From the NCBI GenBank assembly GCA_900316905.1, contig ONET01000015.1:1-32084 (forward strand): DNA of 32,084 nt, in the 5' to 3' direction. Source of the DNA: an uncultured Treponema sp. Its GTDB lineage: Bacteria; Spirochaetota; Spirochaetia; Treponematales; Treponemataceae. Shown piece after piece: positions 16,783 through 23,663 of this stretch (positions within the stretch are counted from its first letter, which is position 1; each line of letters opens with the position of its first letter). The notes below the pieces were generated by a model, which saw only the letters and a program-made list of their open reading frames with translations, made no database searches and was not told the origin of the DNA. A program made the position numbers and the translations under genes.

Positions 16783-18030
16783 ATGGTTCTTTTTGGAGGA
16801 CTTCTTTCAATCAAGGCGATTGTGTTCCTTACGTTCAGCGTGTTCGCGATTGCCGCCGTGGGCTACTTGCTTGGCCGCATCACAATCAACGGCGTTTCTT
16901 TGGGAACGGCGGGCGTTTTCATCATCGCCCTTTTGTTCGGAGCCTTTTTCTACACTCCGCTTGGAAACCAGCTTGTCGTTTCTATGACCAGCGAAAACCT
17001 GCAAACGGTTTTGCATACGTCCTATGTTTCGGGCGCTCTTAAGATTGTCGAAAACATCGGCCTTGTGCTTTTTGTAACCAGCGTAGGCTTTATCGCCGGC
17101 CCCAGCTTTTTTGGCGACCTAAAGAAAAACTTTAAGTCATACATTTTGCTTGGCCTTTTGATTATCGTAGTTGGCGGAATCGCCTGCGCGGCCTGCTCGG
17201 TTTTTGACATTAAGGTTTTCGGCCGTTCCAAGGAAGAAGTCGGCGCCATGTTGGTAGGCTTGCTTTCAGGTTCGCTCACTTCAACTCCGGCTTTCTCCGC
17301 CGCGAAGGCGACTGTGACTAGCGAAGAGCTTGAGGCGATCGTCGCCGTAGGACACGGAATCGCCTACTTGTTCGGCGTAATCGGCGTGGTTCTTTTTGTA
17401 CAGCTTGTTCCCAAATTCGTTGGCGCCGACATGGACGCCGAGCGCTCAAAGCTTTCCGAGTCCGCTCCCGAAGCGCCCTGCAAGTTGAACGGCAAGGAAA
17501 TGGAGATTGACGTTTTTGGCTTTGGCATTTTCTCAATCGTCGCCATTTTGGGAATCTTCATCGGCTCAATTAAAGTCGGAAACTTCTCGCTTACGACAAC
17601 CGGCGGCTGCTTGATTTTGGCCTTGGTTTTCGGCCACTTCCAAAAGTTCGGAAACATCTCGGTCACGCCGCACGAGTCAACGCTCAAAGTTTTCCGCGAG
17701 CTTGGCCTTATGTTCTTCTTGATGGGCGCGGGCGTCGCGGGCGGAGCCAGCTTCGTCAAATACTTTGAATGGGTATACTTCATCTACGGAATCATCATGA
17801 CGCTTGTTCCGATGATCGCGGGCTTCTTCTTTGCCAAGTTCGTCCTTAAGTTGAACTTGCTCAACAACCTTGGCTCAATCTGCGGCGGCATGACTTCAAC
17901 TCCTGCCTTGGGAACTTTGATTTCCACAGCAGGAACGGAAAAGGTCGCGGGCGCCTACGCCTCAACCTATCCAATCGCCTTGGTCGCGGTAGTTGTCGTT
18001 TCGCAAGTTTTGATCATCATCTTTAGATAG
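16783..18030 (+). CDS. AspT/YidE/YbjL-type transporter lacking the central RCK_C domains
   Basis: This 415-aa membrane protein belongs to the aspartate:alanine exchanger (AspT) family, whose members swap or export amino acids or other anions. Two duplicated membrane halves each carry the hallmark G-xxx-G-xxT-TPA motif. The first is LLSGSLTSTPAF (about residues 160-171), the second ICGGMTSTPALG (about 366-377). Typical members of about 550 residues have two TrkA-C/RCK_C domains between the halves. Here there is only a hydrophilic linker of about 30 residues (about 220-250), so the regulatory domains are missing. An AGAGG ribosome binding site precedes the ATG. The gene has its own promoter and terminator. 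Substrate is unknown. Confidence 0.88.
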   Translation: MVLFGGLLSIKAIVFLTFSVFAIAAVGYLLGRITINGVSLGTAGVFIIALLFGAFFYTPLGNQLVVSMTSENLQTVLHTSYVSGALKIVENIGLVLFVTSVGFIAGPSFFGDLKKNFKSYILLGLLIIVVGGIACAACSVFDIKVFGRSKEEVGAMLVGLLSGSLTSTPAFSAAKATVTSEELEAIVAVGHGIAYLFGVIGVVLFVQLVPKFVGADMDAERSKLSESAPEAPCKLNGKEMEIDVFGFGIFSIVAILGIFIGSIKVGNFSLTTTGGCLILALVFGHFQKFGNISVTPHESTLKVFRELGLMFFLMGAGVAGGASFVKYFEWVYFIYGIIMTLVPMIAGFFFAKFVLKLNLLNNLGSICGGMTSTPALGTLISTAGTEKVAGAYASTYPIALVAVVVVSQVLIIIFR

Positions 18031-18068
18031 AACGCGGCTTTTGCCGTTGGGATTTTATTTAAAGCCTA

Positions 18069-18099
18069 AAACGCTCCGCAAGTCGCGGGGCGTTTTTTT
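18069..18099. terminator. Terminator between the AspT-like gene and the HAD phosphatase gene
   Basis: CGCTCCGC (18072-18079) and GCGGGGCG (18085-18092) pair around a 5-nt loop with one G-U pair, followed by seven T residues on the plus strand. On the minus strand only four T residues follow, so it works mainly for the plus-strand transporter gene. The convergent minus-strand gene ends inside its T-run. Confidence 0.85.
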
Positions 18100-18739
18100 A
18101 TAGGATGAACTTTTTGATTTGCTCCGGCTTGTCGGCAAAAAAATCGGCGCCGGCGGCCTCCAGCTCCTCGCGCGAGCCGTAGCCGTAAAGGACTCCGACG
18201 GACGCGATTCCCGCGCCCTTGGCCCCTTCAATGTCAAACTTGCGGTCGCCAACCATTACGGCCTCTTCCTTTCGCGCGCCCGAAAGCGCCAAGGCCCTTT
18301 GTATCAAAACAGTCTTGCTTGGCGAAAGCATCTCGCGGCCTGGGCCTACAATCGCGTCAAAGAAGCGCTTTAGGCCAACATGCTCCACAACGCGCTCGGC
18401 CATTTCCTGTGGCTTTGACGTTACAACCATAAGCGAGGCGCCCGCTTCCTTTAGCGCCAAAAGCGCGTCCGGGATTCCCTCGTAAACAGGAGCGTTCTTG
18501 TATTCCTCTTTTTCGTAGACTTCGCGGTAAAGGCGGACCGCCTCTTCGCCGGCCGCTCCGTTCAGCCCGTAAAATTCAGAAAATGAAACGTAAAGGGGAG
18601 GGCCGATAAAGCGCTTTAGCTTTTTTTCGTCCGCCTCGTAAATGCCCATCTTTGAAAGCGCGTATTTCGCCGACGCAAGAATTCCAAACTCCGACTGCGT
18701 CAGCGTTCCGTCCAAGTCAAACAAAACTAATTTGTACAT
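18098..18739 (-). CDS. HAD-superfamily phosphatase (phosphoglycolate phosphatase-like)
   Basis: A 213-aa haloacid-dehalogenase-fold hydrolase. Motif I is FDLDGTLTQSE near the N-terminus (nucleophile Asp in DLD), motif II is VVTSKP, Lys of motif III lies in SPSKTVL, and motif IV is VMVGDRKFDIEGA. The cap at about 15-85 is helical, type C1, as in the Gph/PgmB group. Substrates are small phosphate monoesters such as phosphoglycolate or a nucleotide; which one cannot be read from sequence. The start at 18739 gives the standard N-terminus. It has no ribosome binding site, and TATAAT lies exactly 6 nt upstream, so a leaderless transcript is likely. Confidence 0.9.
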   Translation of the reverse strand: MYKLVLFDLDGTLTQSEFGILASAKYALSKMGIYEADEKKLKRFIGPPLYVSFSEFYGLNGAAGEEAVRLYREVYEKEEYKNAPVYEGIPDALLALKEAGASLMVVTSKPQEMAERVVEHVGLKRFFDAIVGPGREMLSPSKTVLIQRALALSGARKEEAVMVGDRKFDIEGAKGAGIASVGVLYGYGSREELEAAGADFFADKPEQIKKFIL

Positions 18740-18745
18740 GCGGCA

Positions 18746-18751
18746 ATTATA
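18746..18751 (-). promoter_or_regulatory. -10 box for a leaderless HAD phosphatase transcript
   Basis: On the minus strand TATAAT is followed by TGCCGC and then the ATG at 18739. A weak -35 (TTCACT, 16-nt spacer) is present. No ribosome binding site lies before the start. Confidence 0.6.
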
Positions 18752-18797
18752 GCGCAAGAACGCGACCAGTGAAATAGAACGACAATGAAAACAGCAA

Positions 18798-18826
18798 AAA
18801 AAAACTCCGCCGAAGCGGAGTTTTTT
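18798..18826. terminator. Bidirectional intrinsic terminator
   Basis: CTCCGC-CGAA-GCGGAG (18805-18820) is a perfect 6-bp stem with a stable tetraloop, flanked by a long A-run on the left and six T residues on the right. It can stop transcription from either side. It lies downstream of the gap-fragment region. Confidence 0.85.
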
Positions 18827-18841
18827 AGCGGTTAGCCTAGC

Positions 18842-18871
18842 TTAGCAGTTCTCAGAGAAGTATTTAATTGT
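18842..18871 (-). pseudogene. Duplicated 3' end of gap (direct copy)
   Basis: These 30 nt repeat the last 30 nt of the gap gene (19007-19036) including the stop codon, with a single mismatch. Read on the minus strand they again encode [13 protein letters not shown]. No further upstream coding sequence of a second gap copy is present. A terminator follows, as would be expected after a gene end. Confidence 0.85.
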
Positions 18872-18946
18872 GAGGACCCGTCCGAGAAAACGCGAGCAGT
18901 GCGGAGCGTTTTTACCGGACTAATCGAAAGAACAATTAAGTACTTC
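18857..18946. repeat. 90-nt palindromic block built on gap 3'-end sequence
   Basis: The arms 18857-18871 and 18932-18946 are 15-nt complementary segments with one mismatch, both derived from the gap 3' end. The copy at 18929-18946 is an exact 18-nt inverted copy of gap 19022-19039. Inside, GTCCG/CGGAC (18880-18884, 18916-18920) and AAAACGC/GCGTTTT (18887-18893, 18906-18912) extend the nested hairpin. Confidence 0.8.
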
Positions 18947-18976
18947 AAAAAAAAGCCCCTGGAATTAACCAGAGGC
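18947..18976 (-). terminator. gap intrinsic terminator
   Basis: On the minus strand GCCTCTGG-TTAATT-CCAGGGGC forms an 8-bp stem with one G-U pair, followed by eight T residues, about 30 nt after the gap stop codon. Confidence 0.9.
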
Positions 18977-19006
18977 CCTTTGTCTTACTCAGATGTCAAA
19001 AACAAG

Positions 19007-20041
19007 TTAGCAGTTCTCAGAGAAGTACTTAATTGTTCTTACCATCTGTGATGTGTAAGAGTTCTCGTTATCATACCAAGAAACAACTTCAACCTGGTAT
19101 GTGTCGTCGTCGATCTTGGAAACCATTGTCTGAGTGGCGTCGAACAATGAGCCGTAGCGCATGCCGATGATGTCGCTAGAAACGATTTCGTCCTCGTTGT
19201 AGCCGAATGACTCAGTGGCGGCGGCCTTCATGGCGGCGTTGATAGATTCCTTTGTAACGTCCTTGCCCTTAACTACGGCGAACAACAAAGTTGTTGAGCC
19301 TGTGGGTGTCGGAACGCGCTGGGCAGAACCAATCAATTTTCCGTTCAACTCGGGGATTACAAGACCGATGGCCTTGGCGGCTCCTGTTGAGTTGGGAACG
19401 ATGTTCTGGGCGCCGGCGCGTGAGCGGCGGAGGTCGCCCTTGCGCTGCGGTCCGTCCAAAATCATCTGGTCGCCAGTGTAGGCGTGGATTGTAGACATGA
19501 TTCCAGACTGGATCGGGTACTTGTCGTTAAGAGCCTTGGCCATCGGGGCCAAGCAGTTTGTTGTGCAAGACGCGGCAGAGATGATGTTGTCGTTCTTTGT
19601 CAAAGTCTTGTGGTTTACGTTGAATACGATTGTGGGAAGGTCGTTTCCGGCAGGAGCTGAAATTACAACCTTGCGGGCGCCGGCCTTGATGTGGGCTTCT
19701 GACTTTTCCTTAGATGTGTAGAAACCTGTGCACTCAAGAACAACGTCAACCTTGTTGGCCGCCCAGGGGCAGTTGGCCGCGTCTTTCTCGGCGTAAATCT
19801 TGATTTCCTTTCCGTCGACGATGATTGAATCGTCTGTGGCTGAAACAGTGTGCTTGCCTTCGCCAATCTTTCCGCAGAAACCGCCCTGCGCTGTGTCATA
19901 CTTCAAAAGGTGGGCGAGCATCTTGGGGCTTGTGAGGTCGTTGATAGCGACTACTTCATAACCTTTCGCGTCAAACATCTGGCGGAAAGCCAAACGGCCA
20001 ATGCGGCCGAAACCATTGATAGCAACTCTAACGTCTGCCAT
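19007..20041 (-). CDS. gap: Glyceraldehyde-3-phosphate dehydrogenase, type I
   Basis: GAPDH oxidises glyceraldehyde-3-phosphate to 1,3-bisphosphoglycerate with NAD+ in glycolysis. The 344-aa product opens with the Rossmann motif NGFGRIGR, and Asp35 in AINDL favours NAD over NADP. The catalytic Cys159 lies in SAASCTTNC, and HAYTGDQ and [20 protein letters not shown] follow. The start at 20041 has AGGAG at good spacing; the frame is open further upstream but that part is not family-like. It is a single gene with its own promoter (20075-20103) and terminator. It has a smoother, T-ending codon choice than its neighbours, as expected for a highly expressed gene. Extra copies of its 3' end lie downstream. 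Confidence 0.97.
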   Translation of the reverse strand: MADVRVAINGFGRIGRLAFRQMFDAKGYEVVAINDLTSPKMLAHLLKYDTAQGGFCGKIGEGKHTVSATDDSIIVDGKEIKIYAEKDAANCPWAANKVDVVLECTGFYTSKEKSEAHIKAGARKVVISAPAGNDLPTIVFNVNHKTLTKNDNIISAASCTTNCLAPMAKALNDKYPIQSGIMSTIHAYTGDQMILDGPQRKGDLRRSRAGAQNIVPNSTGAAKAIGLVIPELNGKLIGSAQRVPTPTGSTTLLFAVVKGKDVTKESINAAMKAAATESFGYNEDEIVSSDIIGMRYGSLFDATQTMVSKIDDDTYQVEVVSWYDNENSYTSQMVRTIKYFSENC

Positions 20042-20074
20042 ATTGCATCTCCTAAAAAGAATTCTTTGCCATAT

Positions 20075-20103
20075 AATATAGCGTTTTTGCGGACTTTGCG
20101 CAA
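20075..20103 (-). promoter_or_regulatory. gap promoter
   Basis: Minus strand TTGCGC (20098-20103), 17 nt, TATATT (20075-20080). The leader is about 30 nt and contains the AGGAG ribosome binding site. Confidence 0.75.
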
Positions 20104-20170
20104 TACCTAGGAAAAATCGTTGGCGGCGTCCGGGCGGCGGGCATTTTTGGGGCGGGCGGCCGCTTTTGGC

Positions 20171-20198
20171 TTGCATTTTTTCCGCAATTCAATAAAAT
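20171..20198 (+). promoter_or_regulatory. Promoter of a leaderless HAD hydrolase transcript
   Basis: TTGCAT (20171-20176), 16 nt, TAAAAT (20193-20198), then GCTCGT and the ATG at 20205. The start point would fall at the ATG. It is the only promoter seen for the roughly 12-kb plus-strand gene run that follows. Confidence 0.65.
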
Positions 20199-20204
20199 GC
20201 TCGT

Positions 20205-20855
20205 ATGACAAAAAACATTAAGGCCGTCGTCTTTGACATGGACGGCGTTTTGCTGGATTCGGAATCCGTTTGCGACATAATTTGGAAGGAACTGGCAAAA
20301 GACATGCGCTTGCCCGACATTGAGGCGGCAATTGCCGAAAACCGGGGCTGCAACGTGGAGCTTATGGCCGCGCAGCTAAAGGCGCGCTACGGAGCGGGCT
20401 TTGACTGCCCAAAATTTTTTGGCGACTTTTCCGTCCGCTTTAAGGAATGGGAATTTACAAAAGGCATTCCATTGATGCCTACGGCGCGGGAAACCCTGGA
20501 CTGGCTAAAAGGCAAGGGCTATCGGCTCGCGCTCGCCACCAGCACCGACCGGGAAACCGCCGTCCGCCAATTAACGGCTGTCGGCGTTTACGATTATTTT
20601 GAGGCTTGCGTTTTTGGAGACCAGATTGAACGCTCCAAGCCCGCGCCCGACATTTACCAAAAGGCCGCCGCGCTTTTGGGCCTTGAGCCAAGCGAGTGCG
20701 CCGCGGTGGAGGACAGCCCCAACGGAATAAGGAGCGCGGCGGCCGCGGGCCTTCTTCCGATAATGGTTCCCGACCGAATCCAGCCCGGCGAGGACATAAA
20801 AAAACTTTGCTTTAAAGTCGGAAAGCCGCTTTCCTTTTTGCGCGATTTTATGTAA
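20205..20855 (+). CDS. HAD-superfamily hydrolase, beta-phosphoglucomutase/CbbY-like
   Basis: A 216-aa HAD hydrolase. Motif I is VVFDMDGVLLDSES (Asp11/Asp13), motif II is LATSTDRE, motif III has Lys in RSKPAPDIY, and motif IV is AAVEDSPNGIRSA. The GVLLDSE and EDSxxGxxAA forms are characteristic of the beta-phosphoglucomutase/CbbY/YcjU group that acts on sugar phosphates or related small phosphate esters. The cap domain lies at about 17-90. It is the first gene of the long plus-strand run, followed after 12 nt by folE. There is no ribosome binding site; the -10 box sits 6 nt before the ATG, suggesting a leaderless mRNA. Confidence 0.92.
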   Translation: MTKNIKAVVFDMDGVLLDSESVCDIIWKELAKDMRLPDIEAAIAENRGCNVELMAAQLKARYGAGFDCPKFFGDFSVRFKEWEFTKGIPLMPTARETLDWLKGKGYRLALATSTDRETAVRQLTAVGVYDYFEACVFGDQIERSKPAPDIYQKAAALLGLEPSECAAVEDSPNGIRSAAAAGLLPIMVPDRIQPGEDIKKLCFKVGKPLSFLRDFM

Positions 20856-20867
20856 TATGGAACTAAT

Positions 20868-21425
20868 ATGGTAGATTCAAAAAAGATTCAAGACGCGATC
20901 CGCCTTTTTTTGGAAGGAATCGGCGAAGACCCCGAGCGCGAAGGGCTTAAGGAAACGCCCGACCGCGTGGCCCGCGCCTGCCAGGAAATATTCGGCGGCT
21001 ACGACGGCGACCCAAAGGAAATCCTTTTAAAGCGCTTTGACTCCTCGGCCAGCGACCTTGTCATAGAAAAAGACATAGCCTTTTTTTCGATGTGCGAGCA
21101 CCACTTGCTGCCCTTTTACGGAAAAGTCGCGGTCGGCTACGTTCCCAACGGAAAAGTCGTGGGCCTTTCAAAGCTTGTCCGCTTGGTCAACCTTTATGCC
21201 CGCCGCGCGCAAATCCAGGAAAACTTGACGGAGCAAATCGCCGACGCGCTTATGGAAAACTTGGACGCCAAGGGCGTCATTGTCTATGTTCAGGCGGAAC
21301 ACATGTGCATGTCCATGCGCGGCGTCAACCGGCCCGGCGTCGTAACTTCGACCCTTTCGCATCGCGGCTTGTTGAGCCAAGACAAGAGCCTTCGCGACGC
21401 TTTTTTTGAACGGATCAAGCTGTGA
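20868..21425 (+). CDS. folE: GTP cyclohydrolase I
   Basis: FolE opens the GTP ring to give 7,8-dihydroneopterin triphosphate, the first step of tetrahydrofolate synthesis and of some queuosine routes. The 185-aa product has zinc ligands Cys76 and His79 in CEHHLLPF and Cys147 in EHMCMSMRG. It also has [19 protein letters not shown] and the QENLTEQIA segment. Length and motifs are normal for type I (FolE1). The gap to the upstream HAD gene is 12 nt. Its stop overlaps the GTG start of a DHFR-fold reductase, which points to a shared pterin/folate role. Confidence 0.96.
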   Translation: MVDSKKIQDAIRLFLEGIGEDPEREGLKETPDRVARACQEIFGGYDGDPKEILLKRFDSSASDLVIEKDIAFFSMCEHHLLPFYGKVAVGYVPNGKVVGLSKLVRLVNLYARRAQIQENLTEQIADALMENLDAKGVIVYVQAEHMCMSMRGVNRPGVVTSTLSHRGLLSQDKSLRDAFFERIKL

Positions 21426-22033
21426 AAGTAATCCTTTACATGGCCGTTTCGATTGACGGAATCGCGGCGCTTGACGAAAAGACTGGAATCGAGCGCTACG
21501 GCTCAAGCGAAGACCGTGACTTTTTTTTGTCCGGCGCGAAGGCTTGCGACGCCGTGATTATGGGAAAGAACACCGCGGCCTCTTTTAAGGTGAACGGCGT
21601 TCCAAACTTTGTCCTGACCCACGACAAAAATTTTTCGCAAGCCCAAAAACCGGCCGGCGCGGACGGAGCGAACGCCCAAGACGGGCGCGGCTTTGAGCGC
21701 GATGGGTCATGCTCGCGCTTGACGCGGGCGTCTTTTTGCGAGCGCGTTTGCCTTTCAGGCGAGCCGCAGGAAATATGCGCCGCTCTTGAGGCGCGGGGAA
21801 TAAAAAAAGCCGCGCTTTTGGGCGGCCCCTCCACCAACTTGCATTTTTTGCGCGCCGGCCTTGTCGACGAAATTTTTTTGACCGTGGAGCCGGTGACGCT
21901 TGGCCAAGGAATCCGCTTTTTAAGCGAGCCGCTTGAAAGCCGCTGGACCTTGGCCGACACAAAGGTGTTGAACGCTCGCGGCGCGATAGTTCTCCATTAT
22001 GTGGCGGAGCGTTGCGTTAAGGCGGAAGAATGA
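21422..22033 (+). CDS. RibD C-terminal / DHFR-fold reductase
   Basis: This 203-aa protein has the dihydrofolate reductase fold shared by RibD reductase domains. It opens [19 protein letters not shown], then [11 protein letters not shown] for NADPH contacts, and has [30 protein letters not shown] near the end. Because it overlaps folE (GTGA), a dihydrofolate- or dihydropterin-reducing role is more likely than riboflavin synthesis; this is inference. The start is GTG. An unusual insertion of about 30 residues at about 77-108, rich in Gly, Ala, Arg and Asp, separates the two halves. The DNA of this insertion contains a nested palindrome (21711-21743). The stop overlaps the next gene's start (ATGA). 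Confidence 0.82.
   Translation: MKVILYMAVSIDGIAALDEKTGIERYGSSEDRDFFLSGAKACDAVIMGKNTAASFKVNGVPNFVLTHDKNFSQAQKPAGADGANAQDGRGFERDGSCSRLTRASFCERVCLSGEPQEICAALEARGIKKAALLGGPSTNLHFLRAGLVDEIFLTVEPVTLGQGIRFLSEPLESRWTLADTKVLNARGAIVLHYVAERCVKAEE
21711..21743. repeat. Palindromic element inside the DHFR-fold gene
   Basis: GCTCGC (21711-21716) and GCGAGC (21738-21743) enclose GACGC-GG-GCGTC (21721-21732). The outer stem is the same sequence as in the two repeats between trpB and trpA, and the bases just before it (GGTCATGCTCGC) nearly match GGGCATGCTCGC before the first of those repeats. Confidence 0.55.
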
Positions 22034-23244
22034 AGGCGAGGCTTTTTTTTATTTTTTGCGCCCTGGCTCTTTTTGTCCTCGCTTCTTCTTGCGTTTCCGG
22101 CGGCGGAAGCGCAAGCGCGTCCGAGCCAACGCCCTGCGCGGAAGGCGGCGGCCGCATGAGGGGAGTGTGGGTGGCCGCGATAAGCGGAGACTTTCCTAGA
22201 AAAAAAACTTTGGACGCGCCTTCCTTGGCCGCTGACTGCGACTTTATTGTAAGCGAATGTGAGAGGCTTGGCTTTAACGCGATATTCTTTCAAGTCCGTC
22301 CTTCCGCCGACGCGCTTTACGATTCAAAAATTTTTCCTTGGAGCGCCTGGCTTACCGGCAAAGAAGGCGCGGCCCCGGAAGACGGCTTTGACCCCTTGGC
22401 TTATATGTGCCGGGCCGCCCGCAAAAAGAACATCGCGCTCCACGCTTGGATAAACCCTTACCGCATAAAGGCAAAGAAGGGGCAAAGCCTTTCGGAGCTT
22501 ATGGAAACGCGGCCGGCCCTTAAGCCGCTAAAAAAATTCATCCTGCCTTCTTCCGACGGAAACTTTTACTTGGATCCCGGCGAGCCTCGCGTCCGCTCCT
22601 TGATATTGAAGGGCGCGGAGGAAATTCTAAAAAACTACGACGTGGCCGGCCTTCACCTTGACGACTACTTTTATCCGCAAAGCGGCGTTGACGACTCTTT
22701 TTCCTACAAAAAATACGGCGGCGGCGACAGCCTGGAAGATTATAGAAGGAAAAGCGTAAATTCCCTGATAAAGTCCCTTTGCGCTCTTGTTCGTTCCCAA
22801 AAAAAAGGCCTGCTCTTTGGCGTGTCTCCTTTTGGCATATGGGGGAACAAGAGCCAAAGCAATCCCTACGGTTCCGACACCCGGGGAACGGAATCATACG
22901 CGACGCATTTTGCCGATTCGATTGAATGGATAAAAAACGGCTGGCTTGACTACATTGTTCCGCAAGTGTATTGGGAAAAAGGACACAAGGCCGCCGACTA
23001 CAAGACTTTGGCGCTTTGGTGGAACGACGCTTTGGAAGGAAGCGCAACCAAGCTATACATGGGAATGGCCGACTACAAGGCCGCGGCCGCCTTGGGCGAC
23101 CCAAACAGCCCTTGGCGCGACGGCGAAGAGCTTTTGGAGCAGATGGAAGTTAACAAGGCGCTAAAAAACGTTTCTGGCGAAATTCACTTTAACTTTGGCG
23201 CTGCGGAAAAACTTGCAAATAACGGATTCTTGCTGTATAATTAA
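22030..23244 (+). CDS. Glycosyl-hydrolase-like 10 (GHL10/DUF187) lipoprotein
   Basis: A 404-aa secreted lipoprotein. The N-terminus has a basic start, a hydrophobic stretch and the lipobox LASSC with Cys at about 21. Mature sequence is of the GHL10 (DUF187) family of TIM-barrel putative glycoside hydrolases: GRMRGVWVAA near 50, FNAIFFQVRPSADALYDS, HAWINPYRI, VAGLHLDDYFYP and VSPFGIWGN. Family members are thought to act on cell-wall or extracellular glycans; the substrate is not known. The start overlaps the preceding stop (ATGA). The next gene, an RsbW-like kinase, begins 6 nt after its stop, so the lipoprotein is cotranscribed with the signalling genes. Confidence 0.9.
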   Translation: MKARLFFIFCALALFVLASSCVSGGGSASASEPTPCAEGGGRMRGVWVAAISGDFPRKKTLDAPSLAADCDFIVSECERLGFNAIFFQVRPSADALYDSKIFPWSAWLTGKEGAAPEDGFDPLAYMCRAARKKNIALHAWINPYRIKAKKGQSLSELMETRPALKPLKKFILPSSDGNFYLDPGEPRVRSLILKGAEEILKNYDVAGLHLDDYFYPQSGVDDSFSYKKYGGGDSLEDYRRKSVNSLIKSLCALVRSQKKGLLFGVSPFGIWGNKSQSNPYGSDTRGTESYATHFADSIEWIKNGWLDYIVPQVYWEKGHKAADYKTLALWWNDALEGSATKLYMGMADYKAAAALGDPNSPWRDGEELLEQMEVNKALKNVSGEIHFNFGAAEKLANNGFLLYN

Positions 23245-23250
23245 AAGGAT

Positions 23251-23658
23251 ATGGCGAAAATTACAGTTTCCGCGACGCGCGAAAGCATTCCGCAAGTGGC
23301 GGCCTTTGTGGAGGGCGAGCTTGAAAAGCTTTCTTGTCCGATGAAGGAACTTGCTCAAATAAACATCGCGGTTGACGAATTGTATTCCAACATTGTGAAC
23401 TACGCTTACAAAGGCGGCGAAGGGGAGGCCAGCGTTTCTGTGCAAGGCTTGTCTCCAAATTCCGTCCGCGTGACTTTTGAGGATTCCGGCGTTCCGTACA
23501 ATCCGCTGGCAAAGCCGGATCCCGACGTGACTCTTGGCGCCGAAGAAAGGCAAATTGGCGGCCTTGGAATTTTCATAGTGAAAAAAACGATGGACGCGAT
23601 GGAATACAAATTTGAGGGCGGAAAAAACATTCTTGCGATAACAAAAAAGTGGGGGTGA
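23251..23658 (+). CDS. RsbW-like serine kinase / anti-sigma factor (GHKL ATPase)
   Basis: A 135-aa protein consisting of a single HATPase_c_2 domain as in RsbW, SpoIIAB and BtrW. The N-box Glu43 and Asn47 lie in VDELYSNIVNYAY, the G1 region is DSGVPYNPL, and the G2 glycines are in GGLGIFIVKK. Such kinases phosphorylate a STAS-domain antagonist and hold a sigma factor or other target inactive. An AAGGA ribosome binding site precedes the ATG. Its target is not visible in the window: no STAS or sigma factor gene is near. The SpoIIE-type phosphatase gene two genes downstream is its natural counter-player. The next gene starts 5 nt after its stop. Confidence 0.88.
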   Translation: MAKITVSATRESIPQVAAFVEGELEKLSCPMKELAQINIAVDELYSNIVNYAYKGGEGEASVSVQGLSPNSVRVTFEDSGVPYNPLAKPDPDVTLGAEERQIGGLGIFIVKKTMDAMEYKFEGGKNILAITKKWG

Positions 23659-23663
23659 ATTTT

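Noticed and set aside
18857..18946. tRNA or known structured RNA gene
   Set aside because: The fold is a simple nested hairpin without cloverleaf arms, and the outer arms are explained by gap 3'-end sequence.
23649..23663. GTG start for the 458-aa gene
   Set aside because: It overlaps the kinase stop region and would place the GGGGGTGA ribosome binding site inside the coding part; ATG at 23664 is better placed.
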